Assembly (NCBI GenBank): GCA_037179515.1
Contig: JAXCGZ010020877.1
Span: forward strand, 64,501 to 128,500
Source of the DNA: Halocaridina rubra
Lineage: Eukaryota; Arthropoda; Malacostraca; Decapoda; Atyidae
DNA length: 64,000 bases
Direction of reading: 5' to 3'
Positions 45,329 to 56,265 of this stretch are shown piece after piece (position 1 is the first letter of the stretch; each line of letters opens with the position of its first letter). The notes under the pieces are model-generated. The model saw nothing but the letters and a program-made list of their open reading frames with translations. It had not been told where the DNA came from and searched no databases. A program made the translations under genes and the position numbers.

Positions 45329-47273
45329 TTAGTGATACTTATCATACCTGTCCTTAAAACTATGGATTGAGATAGCATTAACTACCTCCTCGCTTAGCCA
45401 ATTCCAATTATCAACTACTCTTACACTGAAAAAGTATTTCCTTACATCCTGCCAAGAAGCTTTCTTACGAAGCTTCAAACTATGACCTCTAGTTCTAGAG
45501 CCAGCCATATCAAAATATCGATCCCTATCCACTCTATCATAACCATGAAGGAATTTAAAGACTGTCACCATATCCCCCCTCACTCTTCTAGCTTCGAGTG
45601 ATGGTAAGTCTAATTCCCTCAGCCTCTCATCATAACTGAGATTGCGTATTTCTGGCACCAGTTTCGTGGCATGTCTTTGAACTTTTTCAAGCTTAGCTAT
45701 GTGCTTTTTCAAGTGCGGATTCCAAAAGGGGGCTGCATATTCGAGTTTTGGCCTCACATAGGTTACATAAATATTTCTGAACATTTCCTTGTCCATGTGC
45801 CTGAAGGCTACCCTTACATTTGATAAGAATGCATATGCTGCCCTTACTATGCCATTTATATGTATTTCTGGAGACAAATCTGCCAGTATGTTTACTCCTA
45901 GATCTCTCTCATTTTCTGTCTCTTGAAGTTGTACTCCAGCCACCGAGTAGTCAAGCTTGGGCCTTCTTGCACTTGTACCCATTCTCATTACCTTATATTT
46001 TGAAGTATTGAATTTCATTAGCCACTTTTCTGACCACTCATGCAGATTATTTAGATCCTCCTGAAGTTCTCTACCATTGTTCTCGTTTTTTACTTTCTTC
46101 ACAATCTTGGCATCATCTGCAAACACATTCATGAATGAATTTATAGACTCTGGTAGGTCATTTACATATACAAGGAACAAAAGTGGCCCTAAAACTGAAC
46201 CCTGTGGAACTCCACTACTATCTCTTCTCCATTCAGACACTGAGTGTCTTACTCTAACCCTCTGTTCCCTTCCTTCTAAGTAAGTTTTTATCCATTCCAA
46301 AACATTTCCACCTATTCTAGCCATTGATTGCAGCTTCCTAATAAGTCTCCCATGTGGAACAGTGTCAAACGCTTTCTGGAAGTCTAGGAATATGCAATCT
46401 GCCCAGCCCTCTCTTTCCTGTAAGATTTGGCTTACCTCATCATAAAATTCTAATAAGTTTCTTACTGTTGATCTACCTTCTCTGAAGCCATGTTGCCTCA
46501 CTGACAAAAAGTTGAAGGATTCCAAGTGAAGAGAGATATGTTTCCTTAGTAGTTTCTCCATAACTTTGCAAACTATGCTGGTCAAGGAAACAGGTCTATA
46601 GTTCAGAGCCGTATCCCTCCTTCCTTTTTTGAAGATAGGTATCACATTTGCTTGTTTCCAGCATCTTGGAATCTCCCCCGACTCCAGTGACTCCTTAAAT
46701 ATGATACTTAGTGCCACTGATATTGTGTTTGCGCATTTTTTAAGCACATGAGGGGATATGTCATCGGGACCTGTAGCTTTATGAACATCTAAATCCATCA
46801 GCGCTTTGCATACCTCTGTGGCTGTAAGGTTGATGTTCTCTAATGCCGGCCCTTGAGCTTCTATCACTGCAATCTGAGGGGGTGAGGTATTTTCTACTGT
46901 AAATACTGACTGAAACTCCTTGTTCAATTCTTTGCAGATCTCTTCATCCGTCTCAGTGATTCTTCCATCCGCTCTCTTTAGCCTTAAAACCTGTTCTTTT
47001 ACCTTCAGTTTTCCTCTAATAAAGCTGTGGAAAAGCTTGGGATTTTCCTTAGCCTTCCTGGTGATGTCCCTCTCATAATCTCTCTCTGCCTCTCTCCTTT
47101 TACTTAGGTAGTTATTTCTTGCTCTTTTGTAGGTTTGCCAGGCATTTATGTTTTTTCTCCTCCTATACCTTTTCCAGCATTTGTCTCTCCACTCCTTAGC
47201 TCTTTTACACCCATTATCGAACCATTTCTCTCTGCCATGAATTACACCTACTTTGGTGACAGGTATGCAGCAA
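45329..47273 (-). pseudogene. ORF2 of copy K, part after the frameshift (RT)
   Basis: The frame is open from the 7-bp deletion near 47274 to the stop at 45329. It contains the linker (KENPKLFHSFIRGKLK), RT with VPQGSVLGP and FADDAK, and the C-terminal domain to FKDRYDKYH. The segment with a usable start codon begins at 46927. Apart from the upstream deletion it looks undamaged. It would not be translated with the endonuclease. Confidence 0.85.
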
Positions 47274-48144
47274 TCTTCCCATATTTCTCACAAAAGATGT
47301 CATACATTTCTTGTACAGATTTGTTGTAAAATAAGGTTCTCCAGTCAATAACTGCAAAAAGCTCAATCATTTTGATGTAATCTCCTTTTGGATAGTTCCT
47401 CCTCATGTCCTCAGTGCCTCTACTCTCAGGAAGAATATCTTCAATGATATACTCCATCAACAACACACAGTGGTCACTCTTTCCAATTGGTGGTTCATAC
47501 TCAATTTTTTCAATATCCAACACATTATCTGTGAACACTAGATCAAGTAGTGATGGCTCATCCCCACCCCTGGCCCTTGTTGGTTCCATTACATGTTGGT
47601 GTAGGAAATTCCCTTGTACGCAATCTAGGAATCTTGCCCCGAATGAGTCCTCACCACTGTGTGGGTCAAGATTTATCCAATCTATCTCTTTATGATTAAA
47701 ATCTCCCATAATCAAAATCCAACATTTTTTTTCCTGTGCCATGTTAACAACTGAGTTTATGACTTTAATAGTACCTATATGACTTTCCTCATAAACTTCA
47801 AGCCTATTTTGGTTCCTTGGTGGGTTGTATACAACAGTTATTATAATGCTTTCTGACCCAGTATTTATGCGAGCAACAAGAAATTCCTTGAACTCACTTT
47901 CTATAGCCAAGTTTATTTCTTCGACTTGAATCCTTTCACTTATGAGCAGTGCTATCCCTCCACCAGTCCTCTCAGATCTTTCAACCCTTAGTATTCTGAA
48001 ACCCTTAGGAAAAACTGTGACACTGTTTATGTCCTCACTCAACTTAGTCTCTGTAATTGCTACTATATCTGCCTTACTGTTGTGAATCCTATCTTTTAAT
48101 TCTACTGCCTTACCAGCTAATCCATCAGCATTTGTGTACAACAA
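47248..48144 (-). pseudogene. ORF2 of copy K, endonuclease part
   Basis: 298 codons from a TTG, with YTNADG, ETKLSED, GDFNHKEIDW and SDHCVLL motifs. After EKYGKI the frame shifts because about 7 bp (ctatctt in the plus strand) present in copy G are missing near 47274, and it ends AAYLSPK-stop. The endonuclease domain itself is complete. Confidence 0.85.
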
Positions 48145-48146
48145 TC

Positions 48147-49226
48147 TTAATGAGGCCCCATTCCCTGATCTTCTGTCATTATCTTCTTTATCTCCCCTTT
48201 GTCTGGAAGAACTCTGTAATGAAAATTTTTCTTCTCTTCTTCATTTCTTTCATCATTTAACCTTCTTGCCTCTTGCAACAAGTTTTTGATCTTTCCCATC
48301 TCTTCCTGTGTTCTGTATTGTCTAATGAACACTTCTTTGAATTCTTGAAGGTCTTTTAGACTTTTTTTTCTCAACAATATTTCCCTACATGTTTCCCCTC
48401 TCTCAAAGGTTACTTTTGTTGGTCTCGGCTTTCCTTCCCTCGAATATTTACCTAGTTGGTGTATGTTTACAATATCCTCATGACCACATACTACTCCAAG
48501 CTTTCTTATCAGGTCTACAACCCTAGCTTTATTTTCTTCAAGTCTCCCCTGCCATGTTGGTTCCTGGGACTCGCTTATGCCTGAGATTACCACTGTCTTC
48601 TCCTTATCAAGTGCCTGTCTGATGAGTGGGTTTGCCCTTTCCATCACAACGTCTTTCATTTTTTCGATTACTGTCTCTTTATAGTCAACTGTTTGTATGT
48701 TTTCCAATGCCACCACCTTTACAGCCTCTTTTACTGCCACATTCCCCTTTAGTGCATCAGCAAAGGAAGTTTTCATGGCATCATTTTCCATATTCAGCTC
48801 CTGGAACTCTTTTCTGAACTGCTCAATGTTTTCCTTAATCTGGACATTCCAAGCAGCAATCTCGTCTCTCTCAGAAGAGAGTAGTGAACTAACATCTAAT
48901 TCCTTTAGGTTGTCATTCAGCTGTTTGTTTTTGTCTTCTTGTTTAGAAAGTCTAGATTCTAGTTGACTCTTTTCCCCTTCCAGCTTTTTTATTCTTTTTT
49001 CTAGTTCCTTTCTCTCCTGCCCTTGTGCTTTATTTGCTTCCTCCAAAGATCTCATTTGCTCTCTGAGTGTTTCATTCTCTTTCATTTCTCCATCCATATT
49101 CTGAATTTTATCATCAAGGCTTATAACCATTTCCTCTATATTCTTGATTTTCTGTTTGAGTCGCCTGATGGCTACCCCTCCTACCGACCCATGGATGGGA
49201 GAGGTTTTGGACAGAGATGGCGTCAT
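48147..49226 (-). CDS. LINE ORF1, copy K
   Basis: Intact 359-codon ORF from the ATG at 49226 (MTPSLSKTSPIHGSVGG). It has the same architecture as J ORF1: N-terminal coiled coil, RRM-like domain with VVISGISES and GKYSREGKPRPTKVTF, and a C-terminal tail ending QGMGPH. It contains AAG AAA AAT TTT CAT, the same slippery-type heptamer as J, 25 codons before the stop. With ORF2 frameshifted, this copy could supply only ORF1 protein. Confidence 0.87.
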   Translation of the reverse strand: MTPSLSKTSPIHGSVGGVAIRRLKQKIKNIEEMVISLDDKIQNMDGEMKENETLREQMRSLEEANKAQGQERKELEKRIKKLEGEKSQLESRLSKQEDKNKQLNDNLKELDVSSLLSSERDEIAAWNVQIKENIEQFRKEFQELNMENDAMKTSFADALKGNVAVKEAVKVVALENIQTVDYKETVIEKMKDVVMERANPLIRQALDKEKTVVISGISESQEPTWQGRLEENKARVVDLIRKLGVVCGHEDIVNIHQLGKYSREGKPRPTKVTFERGETCREILLRKKSLKDLQEFKEVFIRQYRTQEEMGKIKNLLQEARRLNDERNEEEKKNFHYRVLPDKGEIKKIMTEDQGMGPH

Positions 49227-49285
49227 TTTTATGTTCTCCCTCTCACAGAATATAGAAAGAAGACGAGAAAGAGGAAGAAAAATTC

Positions 49286-50614
49286 TAGGCTAGGTAGGCT
49301 ATTTACTGGTAGATGACGAGATATGCCTCAGTTATACCTAAGTAATCACTTGAACTGGGTTTAACATGGCTCCAAAAGATTATTTCTTGCAAGCATAGCA
49401 GCTGGTTATAATAGCCTAATGGTAAAATTTAATATCTCACCACTGACGATGATGAAAGATAAAGATCTTGCAGAGTTTGCCAAAAATTTTAGTGATTGTC
49501 AGGATTTAACACTTTTACCAGTATTGTAGAATGTGTAGACATTAAAATTTGGTAAACGATCCCACGAGGTGACATCATGTCACGCTAATGAAAGATTTTG
49601 ATAGCCGTCCGTAATAATCAGCCAAGTCATCTGAACAACCAATCGACATTAATATAACTTGACACAGCACAAGATCAGGTAACACATACCAACACCTCAA
49701 TTACCTTTGTGATATAAATGTTTACTCACTTACAAATACGTCATATAAGAATACGAATTTACGTCAAGACAAACAAATATTACTTACACGAATGGAGTTA
49801 CCTCGAACATGGAGTCGACGCTTAAAACCTCTTAGTTTCGGAAGACCGTCACAGCTTTCTTCATGGTCTTCTTCTTTCTGTATCCTCAAAGAGCCAGTAC
49901 CTCCACAAGGGGTGTGAGTTTTAAATTATAAAACAAAATAGTTATGCTTTCAAAGTGCGTTGTCTAGTAGTAGTAGTAGTTGTAGCAGTAGTAGTAGTAG
50001 TGAAGATGATGATGCAAAGTAGGTGCTGGCAATGTCACAATAATTCACATGACAATAATATAAAATTATATTACAGGAAGCTCGGTGATAAATCTTCCCG
50101 ATGGAGCGGCAAGTTGCAAGAATTATTCTCATGGGGCAAGTTTTCGGTTGATTATATGTAAGTTGCAATACCCTATTTTCACGAAATTATATATGAAAAG
50201 CCTGATCCTTTACTAATCTCATTTAGAGAGTTTGATGATTTGCCTAACTAGTGGCTCCAAACCTGGTCTATGCTGCTTATTGGAATGAGTAATTAATAAG
50301 AATTTTCTTCGAACGTGTGAAAAAAAAGCAGTAAATTCTATCATCACATAAATCAGCAAGTTTCTCAATCATTTTATTGACTGATATCAATGTAACAGCC
50401 ATTGCTGCATGAAGGAGCATCACCTCTAATAAATGTAGGAAGTAAAACGAGAGCCATGAAAATAGTGCAATTTTTATATGTAAAGATGTTATGCTTAAGA
50501 GGTTGAATATTTACATTGGATTCATTTCAGGATGGTGGTGGATATTATGTTTTTTCTTTTTGCTATTTATTTTATTTTAATGAATTTAACTTTAGAAACT
50601 GTCGAAAATTGTAT
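49286..50614. other. No recognisable gene; (TAG)n tract
   Basis: A TAG trinucleotide repeat with minor interruptions lies at 49964-50003. The rest is AT-rich with no recognised coding or repeat signal. Confidence 0.6.
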
Positions 50615-50619
50615 GTTTT

Positions 50620-50802
50620 TGTTTGATGCTCCTCAAATTTGGAGATATTTATAGATAAATGAGGCACAATAATATAGGAGACTGAAAGGGCATTATGAAC
50701 AGTTCTTGTTTGCCCCCTAGTGGGCATCTTTATTACTTTCAATGTAAGCAAAACATGGATACGTTCATTAACAAAATAACAATTATATCAAATATTGTAA
50801 CA
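50620..50802 (-). repeat. 3' LTR of Gypsy B
   Basis: 183 bp; plus-strand ends tgtttgatgctcct and attgtaaca. In element orientation it begins TGTTACAAT and ends CAAACA. Confidence 0.92.
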
Positions 50803-50813
50803 TCCCTCTTTTT
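50803..50813 (-). promoter_or_regulatory. Polypurine tract of Gypsy B
   Basis: On the minus strand AAAAAGAGGGA abuts the 3' LTR. Confidence 0.75.
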
Positions 50814-50857
50814 ATGAAGAAAAAAAATAAGTTATCATCTTGAAAACGAAAAATAAA

Positions 50858-51715
50858 TCACTCTTTGTAAACAACAAAATCATTATATTTAGAGGGTAAA
50901 ATATTCCTTGTACTCCTTGTGATTCTCTTTTGAGGAGTGAAAGACTCTTGAACTCTGAGATTCTCACTTGTTGGGTTTACATGTTTATCCTGTGGAATAT
51001 CAACCTGTTGCTGACTTTGTACTACATTACTAGAATCTTCACTACTGTGATACAAAACATTTCTTTCATTTGACTTATTAAGGTCTACTCTATTTCTTCT
51101 CAATAAACCAGCATCAGTTGAAATTTCATAAGATCTCTCGTCTAAACGTTCCTTCACAATACCTTTTTCCCAAGCTTTCTTTCCCATTACAGTGGGTTTT
51201 ATTCTCACAACATCATCTTCCTGTAAAGGATCAAGATCTTTGGCATGCACATTGTAATATTTAGCGGACCTGCTATTTCTATAATGTCTGTTAATCTTAA
51301 TTTTATCTACATTGATCTCAGATGGTTTCAATAACTTTGAAGAAACTGGGAGAAGAGTACGTGTGCCTCTCCCTAGGCTTTTTTGAGCCGGACTGTATTC
51401 ATCACTGTGAGACGGACAATTACGGTAGTCTAATATTGCCAAATAAGGGTCATTATTGCTTTCTATGGCTTTTCTGAGTTTGGACTTTGCAGTTTTTACA
51501 GCGGATTCTGCCTGTCCATTAGACTGAGGATGTTTAGGGCTTGACGTACAATGTTCTATATCCCACACTCTTATAAAATTCTGAAATATATAACTTGTAA
51601 ATTGAGTTCCACAGTCACCAACTAAGATGGAAGGAGTACCATACCTTGCAAAATGTGCTTTTAGCTTACGTATAACAGTAGATGCTTTTATATCAATGGT
51701 TTCAAGATTATACTC
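50858..51715 (-). pseudogene. Gypsy B integrase, C-terminal part only
   Basis: Reads IDIKASTVIRKLKAHFARYG, then VGDCGTQF (second catalytic Asp) and SPKHPQSNGQAESAVKTAK (catalytic Glu), then a C-terminal tail. The zinc finger and first catalytic Asp are missing because the sequence joins RNase H at about 51716 in another frame. It has no start codon of its own. Integrase would be inactive. Confidence 0.85.
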
Positions 51716-52135
51716 TGAAGTGGTTTGTGATCAGTTATAACCAAAGTATGTTGTCCAAAAGTGTACTGATGGAATTTCTTTAAAGCAAACACAATCGCCA
51801 GCATTTCTTTCTCTATCTGAGCATACCTTGTTTCCGTGTCAGTTAGAGCTCTGATTGCATAAGACAACGGTTTACCACCTTGCATTAGATCTGCACCAAG
51901 TCCACATTTGCTAGCATCACACTGTATAACTAACTGTTTATTTTGATCATAATAAGCAAGAATTGGAGTCTTAGTGATGCAACACTTAATTTTCTCAAAA
52001 GCTCTAGCCTGTTCATTACGTAAAAGTTGCCGTATGGGCACCATCAGGTCAGAGAGTCTAGGCATGAATTTTGACAAATAGTTTATCATTCCACTAAAGC
52101 ATTGAATCTCAGTGACATTAGTTGGAGCTTTCATC
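51688..52135 (-). pseudogene. Gypsy B RT end and RNase H
   Basis: Reads KAPTNVTEIQCFSGMINYLS (RT thumb/connection), then RNase H motifs CDASKCGLGAD, IEKEMLAIVFALKKF and ITDHKPLQ. It is in frame with the RT at 52659-53376 on the other side of LINE copy O. It stops at the deletion joint. The three visible RNase H acidic residues are intact. Confidence 0.85.
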
Positions 52136-52658
52136 CTATGTGAGGCCAAAACTCGAATATGCAGCCCCCTTTTGGAATCCGCACTTGAAAAAGCACATAG
52201 CTAAGCTTGAAAAAGTTCAAAGACATGCCACGAAACTGGTGCCAGAAATACGCAATCTCAGTTATGATGAGAGGCTGAGGGAATTAGACTTACCATCACT
52301 CGAAGCTAGAAGAGTGAGGGGGGATATGGTGACAGTCTTTAAATTCCCTCACGGTTATGATAGAGTGGATAGGGATCGATATTTTGATATGGCTGGCTCT
52401 AGAACTAGAGGTCATAGTTTGAAGCTTCGTAAGAAAACTTCTTCGCAGGATGTAAGGAAATACTTTTTCAGTGTAAGAGTAGTTGATAATTGGAATTGGC
52501 TAAGCGAGGAGGTAGTTAATGCTATCTCAATCCATAGTTTTAAGGACAGGTATGATAAGTATCACTAAGTATACAATGGAACCGATCAGGAGACGGGAAG
52601 ATACGAGCTTTGGGCTCTTTCCCGTAAACACAATTAGGTAATCACAATTAGGTAATCA
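52136..52658 (+). mobile_element. 5'-truncated LINE copy O inside Gypsy B
   Basis: About 520 bp of the LINE 3' end: C-terminal ORF2 domain (open to 52568), stem-loop and two tail units. It splits the Gypsy B RT between SKIEAIVSM and KAPTNV, antisense to it. Short direct repeats tcatc lie at 52131-52135 and 52656-52660. Confidence 0.9.
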
Positions 52659-53376
52659 TCGATACAATTGCTTCAATTTTACTGGGATCTGGCTTAAGGC
52701 CTTCATTAGTTATTACATGTCCAAGAAATGTTATCTCACTCTTTCTTATTTCAGCCTTTTCTCTGTTAAGACGGATACCATGCTTACGACATCTTTCCAG
52801 TAAATTTCTTAAATTTTCATCATGATTTAACTGTGCTTCTTCTAGAGAATTACCTATTCCATATACCAAAATGTCATCAGCAATGCATATTATTCCTAGC
52901 AAACCATCTAAAGAGTTCTGCAGTCGTTTCTGAAAAACTTCACTATTGATTGCTAGGCCAAAGGGCAGTCTAAGCCACCGATATCTTCCAAAAGGGGTTT
53001 GAAAGGTAGTTAAATGACTTGACTCTTCATCCAAAACACAGTGCCAATATCCATTTCTTAAACCTAGTTTAGAGAACACTTTAGCTTGTGCTAATTCAGG
53101 TAAAACATCATCGATAATTGGCAAAGGATGCATTTCTCTAATTATGGCTTTATTTAATTGCTGGGGATCTATGCAAATTCTTATGTCTTCACTATTTTTC
53201 TTAGAAGCTACTACCATGCGACTCACCCATTCAGTTGGTTCGTCTACTTTACAAATGACATTTTGTTTCTCTAACTCAGATAATTTGGATTTTACCTTCC
53301 TTTTAAGTTGAATTGGCACTCTACATGAAGATATAGCAAGTGGCTTGACTTCTTTGTCTAAAGTCATATGTTTCAT
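52659..53376 (-). pseudogene. Gypsy B reverse transcriptase
   Basis: Reads PTEWVSRMVVASKKNSEDIR, RICIDPQQLNKAI, FQTPFGRYRWLRLPFGL and CIADDILVYG. The catalytic motif is IADD instead of YVDD, but both Asp are present. The frame is shifted by one base relative to the protease (GNETGE then stop; RT frame starts MKHMTL). A single missing A at about 53375 would explain it. It runs into LINE copy O after AIVSM. Confidence 0.85.
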
Positions 53377-54044
53377 TCACCAGTTTCATTACCAAACACA
53401 TCTGAATATTCCTGAAAAACATCAGTATTACAAGATTCACTGTGTACAGAACATATGTTATCATAATTGATGGTAAGGAAACCCATCTGTTCTGATGCAC
53501 GTTTTCCTAACAAAGGCATATAATTCTCAGCCACTATAATAAACTCAACATTATATCTCTTTGAATTTCTCTCATTTTCCACTTTAATTCTACATTTTCC
53601 AACTGGTTTGGCTGCGGAATTATTCCACATTTCTAGTTGTAACCCTTCACTAGATTCAATTTTTACATTATTGGGAACCATATTTCGAGGTAACACATTT
53701 ACACCTGCTCCGCTATCGATTTGAAATTTTACACTATTTTCACCAACTTTCAGATTGGTATATAGATATTTGGATTTCTTTGACACTTTATTCACGTTCA
53801 TCACTTGCTGTGTACAGGGATTATCATTTTTGTTCACCGTCGTTTCTTCTGGCTCTCCATGTCTCGTCTGCAACTTGACACCTAGGATATATTCGGCTGG
53901 AGTATCTGAACTGGAATCGTCACCGTCCACTGCACTCACACCCATCTTCTTAGATTCTTGTGCATGTCCATTTTCTCCAAACATTGAGATTCGAAGTGAT
54001 TCAGCCTGTTGCAGTAGTTGCATCTCTCTCCATAGGCTGGACAT
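53373..54044 (-). pseudogene. Gypsy B protease region
   Basis: Aspartic protease with FQIDSGAGVNVLP and later YMPLLGKRASEQMGF. It overlaps the Gag frame by about 100 nt in a different frame. Such an overlap may be natural (Gag-Pol frameshift) or a mutation; one copy cannot decide. Confidence 0.8.
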
Positions 54045-54842
54045 TTCTTCTTACTCCACACGTGTCTTGTTCCGCAGAACTTACAGTTTCGTAGAGCCGG
54101 ATCCTTCGTTGACAAACTTTGGGTTGACTTAGGCCTATACTGGTTCTTGTTCACAAAACTTGGGTCCTCACTCTTTCGGTCTGCTGAATTTCTACTAGGC
54201 CTACTCTGCTTAAAGTTCTTTGTCGATTTAACTTTATTTATGACCGACTTTGCTGTATTTTCACTTTTTATCATTTGCATTTGTCTCTGCGATGCTTGAT
54301 GTGCCTCACAAATTTTGAGCGTATCTATCAATGAAATACATTCTTCTCTCAGAAATTTCTCTCTGAGTTTATCTTCTTTACAGCCAAAAACTATTTGATC
54401 ACGAATTGCCTCATCTTTTTCTGCTGCAAAATCACAATCCTTAACCATAGTTTTTATTCTAGTAATAAATTCATCCAGGTTCTCATCAGCTTTCTGAGTA
54501 CAGCATCTAAACGTATATCTTGATGCTATTATTAGCTTCCTAGGGGCAAAATGCTCATCTAGCTTCTGTAATACCATGTTTTAGTCCTTGCTAGGGTCAT
54601 CACGAGATCCACTCTCCCCTACAATAACGGGACCAAACTCTATAGCATTATACACTCGAAGCAGTTTGTCACCCCCATGGGTCAAAAGTAATGCTACCTT
54701 CACTTCACTTGGCTTATCATTTAAATCTGCTGCCAGTATGTACAGCTCGAATTTTTGACGAAAAACGAAAAAATCGCCAATCTTGCTCACTTTTGCTCTT
54801 TAATGCGAATTTATCTGGAGGGGCTAGATTAGCTGTCGCCAT
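53936..54842 (-). pseudogene. Gypsy B Gag
   Basis: The likely start is ATG at 54842 (MATANLAPPDKFALKSKSEQ). An indel in a T-rich run near 54775 moves the frame to FRQKFELYILAADLNDKP. A TAA at 54581-54583 then stops it before MVLQKLDEHFAPRK. The C-terminal part has Cys/His motifs CKFCGTRHVWSKKKC and CNYCNRLNHFESQC. Broken by at least two lesions. Confidence 0.8.
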
Positions 54843-54941
54843 GTCGGTCGGTAGTCTTATTTACTTAATCAAACAGAAAGATCCTGGATAATACGTAATG
54901 CCTTATATTCAAAATGAAAGCAAACCATACTTAGTCTATTG

Positions 54942-54954
54942 AGCGCTGCCACCA
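54942..54954 (-). promoter_or_regulatory. Primer-binding site of Gypsy B (tRNA-Leu-like)
   Basis: On the minus strand TGGTGGCAGCGCT directly follows the 5' LTR. TGGTGGCAGCG is complementary to the 3' end of metazoan tRNA-Leu genes as I remember them (ending CGCTGCCACCA). Confidence 0.7.
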
Positions 54955-55137
54955 TGTTTGATGCTCCTTAAATTTGGAGATATTTATAGATAAATGAGGC
55001 ACAATAATATAGGAGACTGAAAGGGCATTATGAGCAGTTCTTGTCTGCCCCCTAGTGGGCATCTTTATTACTTTCAATGTAAACAAAACATGGATACGTT
55101 CATTAACAAAATAACAATTATATCAAATATTGTAACA
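54955..55137 (-). repeat. 5' LTR of Gypsy B
   Basis: 183 bp, near-identical to 50620-50802, with differences such as cctcaaa/ccttaaa, gaacag/gagcag and gtaagc/gtaaac. Confidence 0.92.
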
Positions 55138-55311
55138 GTTTTCTAAGAATTATCATGTCTTGTCAGAGAGGCCCTCCTGATAACCTTGCAATATGGTTAG
55201 CTTCATTGCTGGGCGAGTATTAAGGGAAGTTTTCGAATGCACATTTGAATCATTCAGAAGACTATTGATGTTGACTCATTGTTCACTGATGTCCCTTTCA
55301 TCCAAATGCTT

Positions 55312-56252
55312 TGTGGTGACTATTCCCAGAATGCCTGCTTTCACCTGGTCAATGAATAGTCTACTCCCAGTTTTTTGCAGGCTACCGTACACAAAAATAT
55401 TTACTCCACCAGCTTCAAATAAAGTTGGGCTAAAACTTACTGGCTTATAATTAAATATAAGACAAACTGTACGGTACTAAAGGGGAAGGGCATGAGTTAC
55501 GTTTGCTTAATAGTTAGTGGAGAACTTCCACTGGTTAATAACACAAATATACTAAATAATATTAACTGAACACTGCATAAATCCAGGTTTAAATGAAAGA
55601 CTCATCTATAAAATATAAAACTATATTGAAAAAAGTTAACATTATAATGGAGAGCAATATTTCAGCTAAAAGAAAAGGATAAATTTTACTTTAATTTAGG
55701 TGGCAATAAAGTAAATTTTACAAAAATAACAAAGAGCTATAGCTCCAGGCACGACTGCTGGACACATCAAAATAAACAACACTTAATATCGAAATAATAA
55801 TTGTTCAAAATCCAAAAACTTTATACAATATTGAAACAGTCACTGCTTGACAAATTCGACAGCACTAGTCCAAGAGGCGAAATGGGAGGCTCATAAATTT
55901 ACACGAATTTTACGAGTCTCTAACAATAGCTCATCACCTGGTGCCGTCCTCAGAGAGAGTCCTCGTCCGTTCTGTAAACAAATCAGACGAGCATCACATT
56001 CTAAAATAAAAGGATATAATTTTATCATATTATACATAATTAAGGATTTCCTAAGATTTAGATTAACTTTACAAACAAATCCCATTTATTCATGAGAAAA
56101 TGATGAAATTAATGACAAAATAAATAATAGTTATAATATAGTCTCTCAATGAATATATTCATGTAGGTAGATGCAATATTACTTATGGTATTACAATAAA
56201 ACACACACAAGGTATAACTAATGAAACTGTGTGTGATAGACAGATCACCACA
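55312..56252 (-). repeat. 3' LTR of BEL element
   Basis: About 941 bp. It differs from the other LTR by a moderate number of substitutions and small indels (for example ctcccagttttttgc versus ctctgatttttgc), so the insertion is older than Gypsy A. Confidence 0.92.
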
Positions 56253-56265
56253 CTCTCCCCCCAAA
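56253..56265 (-). promoter_or_regulatory. Polypurine tract of BEL element
   Basis: On the minus strand TTGGGGGGAGAG abuts the LTR start TGTGGTGA. Confidence 0.75.

Larger units (their letters stand above)
45237..49278 (-). mobile_element. Full-length CR1/L2-like LINE, copy K (dispersed)
   Basis: About 4042 bp, outside the tandem array, with tail repeats at 45238 and the 5' end (cctctttctcg) at about 49275. A possible 7-bp target duplication aaaattc occurs at 45230-45236 and 49279-49285. It independently defines the element ends, since its flanks are unrelated to those of G and J. ORF1 is intact and ORF2 has one frameshift. Confidence 0.92.
50620..55137 (-). mobile_element. Defective Gypsy LTR retrotransposon B
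   Basis: Minus-strand Gypsy element bounded by 183-bp LTRs and the 5-bp duplication gtttt (50615-50619 and 55138-55142). Gag, protease, RT, RNase H and an integrase fragment are readable. There are frameshifts, a deletion between RNase H and integrase, and an antisense insertion of LINE copy O. The LTRs differ at a few positions. Confidence 0.92.

Noticed and set aside
45230..49285. Reading aaaattc as a certain target duplication of copy K
   Set aside because: Only 7 bp in an AT-rich context, and the A-rich 5' edge blurs the boundary, so it is noted only as possible.
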